Below are positions 56,272 to 64,000 of a DNA stretch of 64,000 nucleotides, one piece after another (position 1 is the first letter of the stretch; every line of letters starts with the position of its first letter). The DNA lies in contig NZ_CP129013.1 in assembly GCF_020524035.2 (NCBI RefSeq), positions 1,663,822 to 1,727,821 on the forward strand. The letters run 5' to 3'. A program made the translations under genes and the position numbers. A model generated the notes under the pieces. That model was not told where the DNA came from and ran no database searches. It worked only from the letters and a program-made list of their open reading frames with translations. This DNA comes from Bacillus carboniphilus (lineage in GTDB: Bacteria; Bacillota; Bacilli; Bacillales; JAIVKR01).

Positions 56272-57011
56272 TAGAATCCCTCCATTTAAGTTTGAATAAG
56301 CATTCAAGTCAAATAACTCAAATTTAGGAAATCAGATAACGAAAATTCCCACTAGACTTTCATTTAAATGTTCACTCTCTCTTGTTAGCAATCATGGCTT
56401 TTGTGTCTATTCAGGGAAAATTATTCACGTTTAGCCTTTTGAATTCGAAGCCTAGCAAAAGAGAATGAGCCATCATATACTGATATGCACCACATGACAT
56501 TAGAAGAGTAAAATGTAGATTTTTTAATCGCCCAATTGTACATTTAACTTGATTCCCTAGTAAATTCAATTGTTCAGGATATAAATAGTGAAGTTTTTCT
56601 CAATCTATACTTTTCTTATTTCGTCTTGCATTCTAAAAATGGGCAAATTACTAAACTTATTCGAGTACAGCTTTCATGACTAAAATAGGGATATTTACAA
56701 AAGTGTCTGATATCACTTATAGTAATTCATCTTCGTTGGGATTTTAGCAAATGATATTAAAGCTTTTGCTTAAACAATAACTGGAGAATATATTCCGAGT
56801 GTATTAGATTGGGATTATAAGACGTGGTGTTTAAAGTCTTAAACTTTTTATTATGGAATATTAACGTTATAATCTCTCTACTTGAGAATATTTTACAGAA
56901 CGCTTTTCAACAAGTATAGTATCATATCAATAAATGAAATTAAACCCTTTTTCTGGTATTTAATATTAAAAAGTAATATACTTAATGAGTATTACAAAGG
57001 AGGTCTTGGGT
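56272..57011. other. Divergent intergenic region, no gene seen
   Basis: AT-rich, about 700 bp between the secreted protein gene and the nuclease-like gene. No ORF with a plausible start and no structured RNA was noticed. Confidence 0.4.
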
Positions 57012-57497
57012 GTGCGAATGGTGAAAATAGTTTTTATTACTTTTGGAATACTATTCATCACTTGTTGTCAATCCGAAACACTTCTCTCTGGAAAATTACA
57101 TGCAGTTGCTCATCTGGAAGATTCTTTCTATATTATCTTAGATAGAGGAGTCGTTAAGGATGGCTTTGCTTTTCATGAAGACGTTAAATTGATTATGGTT
57201 GAGACTTCAATTGAAGAACGTGAACGAAAAGAATTTGCTCAAAAATCTCTTACTTATCTGTTTGATATGAGGCATGATAAAGTAAACGCACATATCATCA
57301 GTCAAGATGAGGCTGGATATTCAGGATTTGTGGATATAAACAATCAGGATATAGCTATTCTTTTACTCGAAAAAGGCTACATTAAAGTGGATGAAGATTC
57401 TAAATACATCTCTAAATATCCGGAAAAATTCCAACAATATATGGAGAGTCAATCAATGGCTAAAAAAAAGAAGGTGGGGTTATGGCAGGATGAATAG
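57012..57497 (+). CDS. Staphylococcal-nuclease-like exported protein, probably inactive
   Basis: About 161 residues from GTG at 57012, with AAAGGAGGT eight bases before it. A hydrophobic N-terminus ends in ITCCQSE, which resembles but does not strictly match a lipobox. The C-terminal half fits an SNase/TNase fold (INNQDIAILLLEKGYIKV, EKFQQYMESQSMAKKKKVGLW). The catalytic arginines of nucleases seem to be missing: the RLLLVDTPE region reads KLIMVETSI and the YGR region reads GYSGF. It may bind rather than cut nucleic acid. Confidence 0.68.
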   Translation: MRMVKIVFITFGILFITCCQSETLLSGKLHAVAHLEDSFYIILDRGVVKDGFAFHEDVKLIMVETSIEERERKEFAQKSLTYLFDMRHDKVNAHIISQDEAGYSGFVDINNQDIAILLLEKGYIKVDEDSKYISKYPEKFQQYMESQSMAKKKKVGLWQDE

Positions 57498-57712
57498 ATA
57501 AAGCATCATTGCACCAGATGTATTTCTAAAAACCACTAACTCAACAACTAAAGTATTGAAGAAATAAATTAGCAAAAATAATATAAATAAAACAAGGGGA
57601 GGGGAGGTCCTATCAAACTGACTTCCCCTTAAGATCTATTAGTCTAATTTCTCCAACTACCCAATTTTTCGAAACTATAAAGGTAAAGGTATACCAATCA
57701 AAGGAGGAGGTT

Positions 57713-58639
57713 TTATTCACTCCCTAACAGAGTATTGGCATAAGGAGAATCAAGTGGAAGGATAATGACCGTTTCTCCATCGATTGTTTTCTTATAAGAT
57801 TGCAAGGTGCGGAACATCTCATAAAACTCTGGGTCTTTGGAATACGAATCATTGTATATTTGACCTGCTTCTTTTTCTCCTTCTCCTCGAATGGCTTCGG
57901 CTTCTGCTTTTGCTTTCGCTAACATTTCTTTCACTTCTCTGTCCGTCTCAGCAATTTGACGATTTTTCTCTGCTTCACCTTCTGATAAATATTCTTGAGA
58001 CTTAGCTTCCCTTTCAGAAATCATTAAGTTATAAACGGAATTCTCGTTGTCATTAGGCAAATCTGTTCGTTTAATTCTGACATCTGTTACTACGATACCA
58101 AAATTGTTACTGTCTAGAAGAGTGTTTACCGTTTCAGTCACTTGATCATTTAAACTTCCTCTTGATTCATTTTCATCATTAATAATTTCATCATAGTCAA
58201 GTTTACCTAACTGAGAACGAATCGTTGAAAAGATAAACTCTGACATTTTTGCTTCTGCATTAACAACGGTTTTTGCATTTGCTATCATCTTTTTCGGATC
58301 CTCAATCTTCCAGACCGCATAGTTGTCGATAATAATCCTCTTTTTATCTTTTGTATTAATTTCCGCTTCTTCTACACTCATTTTCATTTGATTTTTAGGA
58401 AGCGTTGTTACCGACTGAACAAAAGGGATTTTCACATGCAATCCTGGATCTTCCACAATTTTTATTACTTCTCCAAATTGACGGACCACTCGATATTCGT
58501 TTTCTTTCACGATATATATATTCGTTAATAAAAAGCCAATGATCACGATAAGAAGAAGAAAGAATACACCACCTCGAATGTATTTTCTCCAATTTTGTGA
58601 ACCTTTTCTTTCTTCCATATCTACCACTTTACTGCTCAT
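57713..58639 (-). CDS. hflC: HflC-type SPFH membrane protein
   Basis: About 308 residues: one N-terminal membrane helix (GVFFLLLIVIIGFLLTNIYI), an SPFH/Band 7 domain (ENEYRVVRQFGEVIKIVEDPGLHVKIPF) and a C-terminal coiled coil rich in Glu and Ala. HflC with HflK forms a cage around FtsH protease in E. coli. The ATG at 58637-58639 overlaps the hflK stop and has GGAAGGAAGTGA upstream. The HflKC pair is absent from this locus in B. subtilis. Confidence 0.88.
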   Translation of the reverse strand: MSSKVVDMEERKGSQNWRKYIRGGVFFLLLIVIIGFLLTNIYIVKENEYRVVRQFGEVIKIVEDPGLHVKIPFVQSVTTLPKNQMKMSVEEAEINTKDKKRIIIDNYAVWKIEDPKKMIANAKTVVNAEAKMSEFIFSTIRSQLGKLDYDEIINDENESRGSLNDQVTETVNTLLDSNNFGIVVTDVRIKRTDLPNDNENSVYNLMISEREAKSQEYLSEGEAEKNRQIAETDREVKEMLAKAKAEAEAIRGEGEKEAGQIYNDSYSKDPEFYEMFRTLQSYKKTIDGETVIILPLDSPYANTLLGSE

Positions 58640-59597
58640 TCTGATCACTTCCTTCCTCTGCTGGAATGATGTCTTTTGATTTTTGGAGGTCAGTAATCGG
58701 GAAATATTTCATTGTACTTCCATCATCCTTCATCATGTAAATCGTGGCATCAGGAAGAACTTCATCGATCGTTTCTAAGATTAATCGTTTTTCCGTTACT
58801 TCTTTAGAACCTGTATATTTCTCATAAACAGAATTAAAGAGAGCTACTTCCCCTTTTGCTGTTTCTATACGTTCTGTTTTATCTCCTTGGGCTGCCGAAA
58901 TGATCGCATCTCGCTCCCCTTCCGCTTCTAATTTTTTTTGATTGGAGTACTTTTCAGCTTCTTTTATTTTCGTGTTTTTCGTTTCACGAGAATCCGTTAC
59001 AGCAGTGAATGCCTTTCTTACTTCTTCATTCGGTAACTCAACGTCTTGAAGCTTTACAGCCAAAATAGAGATACCGACATCATATTTCTCTATCAACTCG
59101 GTTAAAAGATCTTGAACCTCAGCTTCAATCTCTAACTTTCCTGATGTTAAAGCATCATCAATTTCAGAACTTCCGATAATACTTCTTAATGATGCAGAAG
59201 TAGCATCGTGTAAAATATCTTTAGGAGCTTCAGAGTTAAATAGAAACTTTTTAGGATCTGTTATTTTCCATTGAACAACCATATCCGCTAACACAATCTT
59301 TTCATCACCTGTAATCATTTTCGTTTCTTTTGGGTATTCAACGATTTCTCCATCTTTTTCTTCATAGCCAAATTGCAAACTAAACGTTTCTTTTGAAAGT
59401 TTTTCGACAGTTTGAATCGGCCAAGGCATTTTAAAATGAAGGCCCGAGCCAATAATTCCTTCTTCTACTTCACCAAAAGTGATAATGACCGCTTGTTCTG
59501 ATTCATCGACGGTATACCATGAAGTGAAGGCGACAATTCCTAAAACAATAATGACAAAGAACAATCCTATAATCTTATAAATACTTTTTAAACTCAT
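58629..59597 (-). CDS. hflK: HflK-type SPFH membrane protein
   Basis: About 322 residues from the ATG at 59595-59597 (MSLKSIYKIIG), with GGAAGGGT upstream. Membrane helix near 6-27, Band 7 domain (DESEQAVIITFGEVEEGIIGSGLHFKMPWP) and a helical C-terminal region. First gene of a two-gene hflKC operon inserted between polA and phoR. Confidence 0.88.
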   Translation of the reverse strand: MSLKSIYKIIGLFFVIIVLGIVAFTSWYTVDESEQAVIITFGEVEEGIIGSGLHFKMPWPIQTVEKLSKETFSLQFGYEEKDGEIVEYPKETKMITGDEKIVLADMVVQWKITDPKKFLFNSEAPKDILHDATSASLRSIIGSSEIDDALTSGKLEIEAEVQDLLTELIEKYDVGISILAVKLQDVELPNEEVRKAFTAVTDSRETKNTKIKEAEKYSNQKKLEAEGERDAIISAAQGDKTERIETAKGEVALFNSVYEKYTGSKEVTEKRLILETIDEVLPDATIYMMKDDGSTMKYFPITDLQKSKDIIPAEEGSDQNEQ

Positions 59598-59687
59598 TTT
59601 ACCCTTCCTTTCTACATAATAGTTGATACTAATAAATACGATTAAACCATCAATTAGTTTCATATAATGATAGGTTTTTATGAGTAT

Positions 59688-59722
59688 ACAAAAAAGAGCG
59701 AGAGCTCATTCGCTCTCGCCTC
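59688..59722 (-). terminator. Intrinsic terminator between phoR and hflK
   Basis: GCGAGAGC/GCTCTCGC (59698-59705 with 59712-59719) followed by TCTTTTTTG on the minus strand; it closes the phoPR transcript. Confidence 0.75.
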
Positions 59723-59814
59723 TCCAATTGGCTCCTTGGATGAAGGGGTTTTCACAGATTATCTTACCAACCATTTGTTAAGTTGGAATAAATTAATTGT
59801 AAACATCATGTAAA

Positions 59815-59850
59815 CATAAGAAAAGCGCAAGCGCCCGTCTAATGACGACA
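59815..59850 (+). repeat. Remnant of the AAGAAAAGCGCAAGCGCCCG dispersed repeat
   Basis: CATAAGAAAAGCGCAAGC and GCCCGTCTAATGACGAC match the start of the element at 62537; the rest has diverged. Confidence 0.55.
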
Positions 59851-59890
59851 ACAAGCATTTGAACATCATCCTAAAAGCGAAAACGTTCAT

Positions 59891-61663
59891 TTAGCGAAGC
59901 AAGTGCTTACCTTCCTTATTAAAAGTAATAGTAAACGTAGTCCCTTCCCCTACATGGCTTGTTACAAAAATGTCTGCATGATGCGCTTCAACTAAATGTT
60001 TCACGATGGCTAAACCTAACCCTGTTCCCCCTGAATCTCTACTTCTCGCTTTATCAACACGATAAAAACGTTCAAAAATTCTAGGGATCTCTTCTTCCTT
60101 CATTCCAATACCCGTATCTTTTACTGTCACCACTACTTGATCATCCAAGTTTTTGACAGTAACAAAAACTTGGCCTCCTTCAAGTGTATAGTTGATCGCA
60201 TTTCCAATTAAGTTAATAAAAATCTGTTTTAATCGATCTGGATCTCCTTGTAAATAAACGTGGTGGTATGGGTTATCCACATTTAAATTAATATCCTTTG
60301 CTTTCGCTTTTTGTTCTAGTAACATGATTATTTCATCTAATATCTCTTTGAAATCACATTTTTCGATATTTAATTCAAATCCTTGTTGTTCAATTTTTGA
60401 TAAATCCAGTAAATCTTGAATAAGTGATTGCAGGCGATCGCTCTCTTTTAAAATTATAGATAGAAAATAAGTTAGCGTTTCCCTTTCATTCATGGCTCCA
60501 TCGAGAAGCGTCTCCGAAAACCCTTTAATGGAAGTAATGGGTGTCTTCAACTCATGAGAAACATTAGCGACAAAATCTTTTCGCATTTGCTCTAGTTTTT
60601 TCAACTCTGTTATATCATGAAAGACTAAAACAACACCCTTCCATTCATCACTGTTTCCTATGATCGGAACTCCATATACCTCAAAATGTCTTCTTTCGAT
60701 TTTTAAGGGAACCATCAGCTGCCTTCTAACACCTACTTCGGTCATAAAAATCTCTTCAACAATATCAATGATTTCCTCATGTTCAAACGCCTCATAATAC
60801 AACTTATATAAATAAGAGTTCTCATCAATCTGGAAGATTTCTTTATAGGCTCTATTGACTAAATTTATATATCCTCTACCATCAATTAAAATTAATCCAC
60901 TCCCCATATTTTCTATTAACGTTTGTAATCGATCCTGTTGCATTTCTTGAGCTTTGGTCATATCCTGTAAATTCCGAGCTAAAATATTGATTGATTGACT
61001 CAACATTCCCGTTTCGTCTAAATGATTTTCATATGTTCTTGCCTTATAATTTCCTTTAGCCAATTCCATTGCCACTTGAGTAGCTGATTCAATTGGTTTT
61101 GTATACTGAGATGTTATTCGTACCCCTATAATTAAAATCACAATTAAGGCTAATCCTAGACTAATAATCAATAATCCCCATATTTGTTGGTTAACTAGTT
61201 TTAGTGATGATACAGGAAGACTTAAAACGATAAATCCCTCTTCATCTGAATCATTAATAATAGGCATCCCATAGAAAAATAAATCATCTTCCGTTCTTAT
61301 TTCATAAAAAGATTTCTTCTTGTTCCTATTGTCACCCAAAAGCTGTTCAAGTGTACGGTCGTAATAAGGGGACTTTTCACCGTAAAGTGCTTCAGTGACA
61401 ATCGCTCCTTCAGAGTTAATAATGGCTACATTGGATTCCAGTTGCTCACTAATCGTTTCAATTATAGGTTGAAGATTAGTTGAATCTATTCCTTCTTTTA
61501 AAACAAGTGTTTCTGTTAATTCTGCTTCCTTCTTTATGCGATCTTTATATGTATCAATATAGTAAGTTTGAAATAATTGCCCTATTAATATTCCTAACCC
61601 TATTAACACCGCAATAATAAGGGTTAATAAACCAAATAAAAGTCTAGTACGAAACTTATGCAT
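59891..61663 (-). CDS. phoR: Phosphate-regulon-type sensor kinase PhoR
   Basis: A 590-residue membrane histidine kinase. Two membrane helices (about 8-30 and 162-184) flank an extracytoplasmic sensor domain; then HAMP (about 185-237), a PAS domain (IENMGSGLILIDGRGYINLVN), HisKA with the phosphorylated His in VSHELKTPITS, and HATPase_c (N-box NLIGNAINYT, GTGLGLAIVKHL). Overlaps phoP by 8 bp. In B. subtilis PhoR answers phosphate starvation through teichoic acid intermediates. Confidence 0.93.
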   Translation of the reverse strand: MHKFRTRLLFGLLTLIIAVLIGLGILIGQLFQTYYIDTYKDRIKKEAELTETLVLKEGIDSTNLQPIIETISEQLESNVAIINSEGAIVTEALYGEKSPYYDRTLEQLLGDNRNKKKSFYEIRTEDDLFFYGMPIINDSDEEGFIVLSLPVSSLKLVNQQIWGLLIISLGLALIVILIIGVRITSQYTKPIESATQVAMELAKGNYKARTYENHLDETGMLSQSINILARNLQDMTKAQEMQQDRLQTLIENMGSGLILIDGRGYINLVNRAYKEIFQIDENSYLYKLYYEAFEHEEIIDIVEEIFMTEVGVRRQLMVPLKIERRHFEVYGVPIIGNSDEWKGVVLVFHDITELKKLEQMRKDFVANVSHELKTPITSIKGFSETLLDGAMNERETLTYFLSIILKESDRLQSLIQDLLDLSKIEQQGFELNIEKCDFKEILDEIIMLLEQKAKAKDINLNVDNPYHHVYLQGDPDRLKQIFINLIGNAINYTLEGGQVFVTVKNLDDQVVVTVKDTGIGMKEEEIPRIFERFYRVDKARSRDSGGTGLGLAIVKHLVEAHHADIFVTSHVGEGTTFTITFNKEGKHLLR

Positions 61664-62375
61664 TCAGTTTCGGCTCCTCAAATTTATAACCAAGACCTCT
61701 AATTGTTTTAATATAGATTGGTTTCTTTGTATTTCGCTCTATTTTTTCTCGCAGGTGACTAATATGAACATCTACTATCCTCGTATCTCCAGCAAAATCA
61801 TAATTCCAAACAGCACTTAATAATTGATCTCTCGTTAAAACTCTCCCCTTATGTTTTGCTAAGTAAACAAGTAGTTCAAACTCTTTTGGTGTTAACTCAA
61901 GCTGTTCTTCTTGAAAATATGCTTCATAGTGATCTGGTAATATTTTTAAATCTGCAATTGTCATGACATCATCATCGTGTTCTTGAGTACCATCCGTTTG
62001 ATTAGAAGATTGAGTTCTTCTTAAAATTGCTTTTATTCGAGCAACGACTTCCCTTGGACTAAAAGGTTTCGTCATATAATCATCTGCACCTAACTCCAAA
62101 CCTAATACTTTATCGAACTCATCATCCTTAGCAGTTAGCATTAAAATGGCAGTCATCACTTTTTTCTGCCTAAGTTGCTTACACACTTCCATACCATCAA
62201 GCTTTGGCAGCATTAGATCAAGTACAACTAAATCTGGTTTCTCCTCAAGAGCAAGCTGAAAACCATCTTCCCCATTCATTGCGGTTATTACTTTATAACC
62301 ACTTTGTTCAAGATTGTATTGTAAAAGCGTTACAATCGATTGCTCATCATCTACAACTAAAATTTTCTTACTCAT
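61656..62375 (-). CDS. phoP: Response regulator PhoP
   Basis: A 239-residue OmpR-type regulator. Receiver domain with DD at 9-10, phosphorylated D53 (VVLDLMLP), the switch residues and KPFSPREV; then a winged helix (LTPKEFELLVYLAKH, RIVDVHISHLREKIE, IRGLGYKF). Partner of PhoR. The promoter lies in the repeat-rich upstream gap. Confidence 0.95.
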   Translation of the reverse strand: MSKKILVVDDEQSIVTLLQYNLEQSGYKVITAMNGEDGFQLALEEKPDLVVLDLMLPKLDGMEVCKQLRQKKVMTAILMLTAKDDEFDKVLGLELGADDYMTKPFSPREVVARIKAILRRTQSSNQTDGTQEHDDDVMTIADLKILPDHYEAYFQEEQLELTPKEFELLVYLAKHKGRVLTRDQLLSAVWNYDFAGDTRIVDVHISHLREKIERNTKKPIYIKTIRGLGYKFEEPKLNA

Positions 62376-62581
62376 CAGAAAGCCTCCACCATCTTTTTAT
62401 TTCCCTTATCATGGAGCCGAACCATTCATAATTACTTATCTCTTTTTTTTACTCCCTAATGTATATTTTAGCGAAAAAGTGACTAAAACTTCAACTTTCT
62501 TTCTAACTTAGGCTGCTGGTTGGTTCTAAATAACCATAAGAAAAGCGCAAGCGCCCGTTTAGCGACGCAGGTGCAAAGGAA

Positions 62582-62644
62582 CGTCAACTAAGTACAGTCA
62601 CGTCTTGTGACTAACGTTGACGCTAGCCCGTCCTGGGCATCGCC
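62582..62644 (+). ncRNA. Bacillaceae-1-like RNA, unit 4
   Basis: Outer stem CGTCAAC/GTTGACG (62582-62588 with 62616-62622), inner AGTCAC/GTGACT, then hairpin GCCC-GTCCT-GGGC (62626-62638) with an RUCCU loop, ending ATCGCCG. Confidence 0.7.
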
Positions 62645-62682
62645 GCATGAGATAAAGGAAACACGAAAAGCCGGAAAGCGGA

Positions 62683-62750
62683 GGATCTACTAACTACTGC
62701 CACGTCGCGCGAGCAAACGTAGATCCACCTCCCTCCTGGAGGCGTCTCCG
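62683..62750 (+). ncRNA. Bacillaceae-1-like RNA, unit 5
   Basis: Outer stem GGATCTAC/GTAGATCC (62683-62690 with 62719-62726), degenerate inner hairpin with CACGTCGCGCGAG, second hairpin CCTCC-CTCCT-GGAGG (62728-62742), ending CGTCTCCG as in unit 2. Confidence 0.65.
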
Positions 62751-62775
62751 TTGACTTATCCGTAGAGACATGGAA

Positions 62776-62836
62776 CATCAACTAAAGACGCCCACGTCCT
62801 GTGGGCAACGTTGATGCTAGCACTTCCTGTGCATCG
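62776..62836 (+). ncRNA. Bacillaceae-1-like RNA, unit 6
   Basis: Outer stem CATCAAC/GTTGATG (62776-62782 with 62810-62816), inner GCCCAC-GTCCT-GTGGGC, second hairpin GCAC-TTCCT-GTGC (62820-62832), ending ATCG. Confidence 0.7.
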
Positions 62837-62954
62837 AAAGCGCTACCCCGTCGCTGGGAGCTGGAGCTAGACAAAAATAAAAGCACCATCTGAATAAGGA
62901 CCAGTTTATATACTTTCTTACTCTGTAAAAAAAACGCTGATCTTACTGTCAGCG

Positions 62955-63431
62955 CTAGAAATTCTCTAGTGATTTCCCATCCATCTTCTTCATTTTTTGC
63001 GGTGGACAAACGCTCATCCTACCTGTTAATACTTCTTTCCCTTCTTCATTTTTCACCTGTACCTTAATTGAAATGCGTTTTAATTTCTCATCTTTATCGA
63101 CGACTTCAAATAAGAAATGAATCACTTCATAATGATAAACTGGAGCCAAAAAATCAATTTGCTGTGATTGAATATAACTCCCTGGTCCTGGTAAATATTT
63201 AGAAACAGCCGAAAGAACAATTCCCGTTAACATAATCGAGGGAACCACTGGCTTTTCAAATGTTGTTTGAGTAGCATAATCATGTTGAATAAATAATGGA
63301 TTTGCATCATTCGTAAGGCCTAAATAAAGAAGTAAGTCTTTATCTTCCACTTTTTCTGTAAGCGTCAACTTTTCTCCAAGAGTGATCTCCTCAAAAGTTC
63401 TCCCAAGTTTCCGCTTTTTACCTAACACCAT
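62955..63431 (-). CDS. MaoC-like (R-hydratase family) protein
   Basis: About 158 residues from the ATG at 63429-63431 (MVLGKKRKLGRTFEEI), with GGAGTG upstream. Hot-dog fold with the hydratase-2 motif region NDANPLFIQHDYA: the Asp and Asn of DxNPxH are kept but the catalytic His is Phe. It may be a binding protein or an enzyme with altered chemistry. It lies between mdh and phoP, an arrangement I recall from other Bacillaceae. Confidence 0.8.
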   Translation of the reverse strand: MVLGKKRKLGRTFEEITLGEKLTLTEKVEDKDLLLYLGLTNDANPLFIQHDYATQTTFEKPVVPSIMLTGIVLSAVSKYLPGPGSYIQSQQIDFLAPVYHYEVIHFLFEVVDKDEKLKRISIKVQVKNEEGKEVLTGRMSVCPPQKMKKMDGKSLENF

Positions 63432-63479
63432 TTCATCACTCCATTTTATAAAAATCAAAAATATGTATAATTATCTTTT

Positions 63480-63517
63480 TAAAAAGGATGACCCAAAATC
63501 ATGATTTCGAGTCATCC
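63480..63517 (-). terminator. Intrinsic terminator after mdh
   Basis: GGATGACTCGAAAT pairs with ATTTTGGGTCATCC around CATG with two mismatches, followed by TTTTT on the minus strand. Confidence 0.75.
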
Positions 63518-63535
63518 TCATATGCTATATATCAC

Positions 63536-64000
63536 TTACGATAAAACAGTCATAACATTCTTAACAGACGCAGCTGATTTTTCAAGCTGACTTTTTTCCT
63601 CTTCATGCAGATCTAATTCGATAATTTCTTCAATTCCGTTTCCACCTAAAATAGTTGGTACACCAAGGTAAATACCTTCAAAGCCATATTCACCTTCTAA
63701 ATAAGCGATAGAAGGAAGAACTCTTCTTTGATCTTTTAAGATCGCTTCTACCATTTCAACAAGAGAAGCAGCTGGTGCATAATAAGCACTACCATTCCCA
63801 AGCAAACTAACAATCTCTCCTCCACCTTTACGCGTTCTTTCAACGATAGCTTCTAAACGCTCTTTTGAAATAAGCTTATTAAGTGGGATTCCTCCTGCGT
63901 AAGAGTAACGAACGAGTGGAACCATGTCATCACCGTGACCACCTAAAACAAAACCAGTAATATCCTTCACTGACAAGTTTAATTCTTCTGCAATGAACGT
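63536..64000 (-). CDS. mdh: Malate dehydrogenase, C-terminal part (cut by window edge)
   Basis: The last 154 residues of NAD-dependent malate dehydrogenase of the lactate-dehydrogenase-like type; the frame stays open to 64000. The catalytic histidine lies in [16 protein letters not shown], followed by [12 protein letters not shown] and [19 protein letters not shown]-cycle enzyme, usually last of citZ-icd-mdh in bacilli. Confidence 0.95.
   Translation of the reverse strand, partial: TFIAEELNLSVKDITGFVLGGHGDDMVPLVRYSYAGGIPLNKLISKERLEAIVERTRKGGGEIVSLLGNGSAYYAPAASLVEMVEAILKDQRRVLPSIAYLEGEYGFEGIYLGVPTILGGNGIEEIIELDLHEEEKSQLEKSAASVKNVMTVLS

Larger units (their letters stand above)
62537..62925 (+). 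repeat. Long dispersed repeat carrying three Bacillaceae-1 type RNAs
   Basis: Begins TAAGAAAAGCGCAAGCGCCC and GTTTAGCGACGCAGG and ends with GGGAGCTGGAGCTAGACAA and AAGCACCATCTGAATAAGG. The ends match the short copy at 29754-29836; the middle ATGAGATAAAGGAAACACGA and GTTGACTTATC match 49163-49340. Three two-hairpin RNA units sit between these blocks, so the units look like insertions into an older repeat. Confidence 0.7.

Noticed and set aside
62782-63009. Minus-strand ORF of 75 codons
   Set aside because: It overlaps the dispersed repeat and the end of the MaoC-like gene and has no ribosome binding site.

Overview
The window is a chromosomal segment of a low-GC, spore-forming Bacillaceae bacterium. 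The gene content (gerM, gerE, sspI, ytxC, ytaF, T-box leaders, an L-box, an L20 leader) and the gene order match the Bacillus subtilis ysnB-to-mdh stretch closely. Read along the minus strand from right to left it runs mdh, phoPR, polA-mutM-ytaF-coaE, gapB-speD-nrdR-dnaB-dnaI-ytxC, thrS, infC-rpmI-rplT, ysgA, pheST, zapA-yshB-polX-mutS2-yshE-lcfA, fadR-fadB-etfBA, trxA, uvrC, lysC, sdhCAB, gerE, racE, gerM, rph-rdgB-ysnB. No species is assigned. Almost everything is on the minus strand; plus-strand genes are yslB, rnhC, sspI, an M3 peptidase, ysdB and a nuclease-like gene.

Layout. 1-1465: a tRNA-Arg(TCT), three tandem ~151 bp repeats each carrying the 5' half of that tRNA plus a hairpin, and a second tRNA copy whose anticodon arm is replaced by the same hairpin insert. 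1465-10300: nucleotide housekeeping, spore germination genes and succinate dehydrogenase. 10600-17600: yslB, lysine-riboswitch-controlled lysC, uvrC, trxA, etfAB. 17600-22850: a FadR-controlled fatty acid degradation block with two tandem long-chain acyl-CoA ligases. 23000-35300: mutS2, polX, division gene zapA, RNase HIII, pheST behind a T-box, ysgA and sspI. 35500-38840: accessory genes (M3 peptidase and a two-gene ABC transporter). 39100-49060: translation genes and the replication-restart/helicase-loading cluster. 49340-54180: coaE, ytaF, mutM, polA. 54820-57500: accessory secreted proteins. 57700-64000: hflKC, phoPR, a MaoC-like protein and mdh.

Two themes run through the window. First, fourteen frame breaks in ten genes, including rplT, coaE, racE and polA, almost all repairable by removing one base from a short or homopolymer run; this looks like systematic read or assembly error rather than decay, and each such gene is annotated across the break. 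Second, the intergenic DNA carries several dispersed repeat families, two of which house arrays of a covarying two-hairpin RNA matching the Bacillaceae-1 RNA description (RUCCU terminal loops). One repeat supplies the C-terminus and stop codon of RNase HIII.

Regulation readable from sequence: T-boxes for Phe (TTC specifier) and Thr (ACC specifier), an L-box before lysC, an L20 leader plus AUU start for infC, a perfect FadR palindrome before fadR, a sigma-W type promoter before ysdB, sigma-A type promoters before sdhC and lysC, and many intrinsic terminators that mark operon ends.
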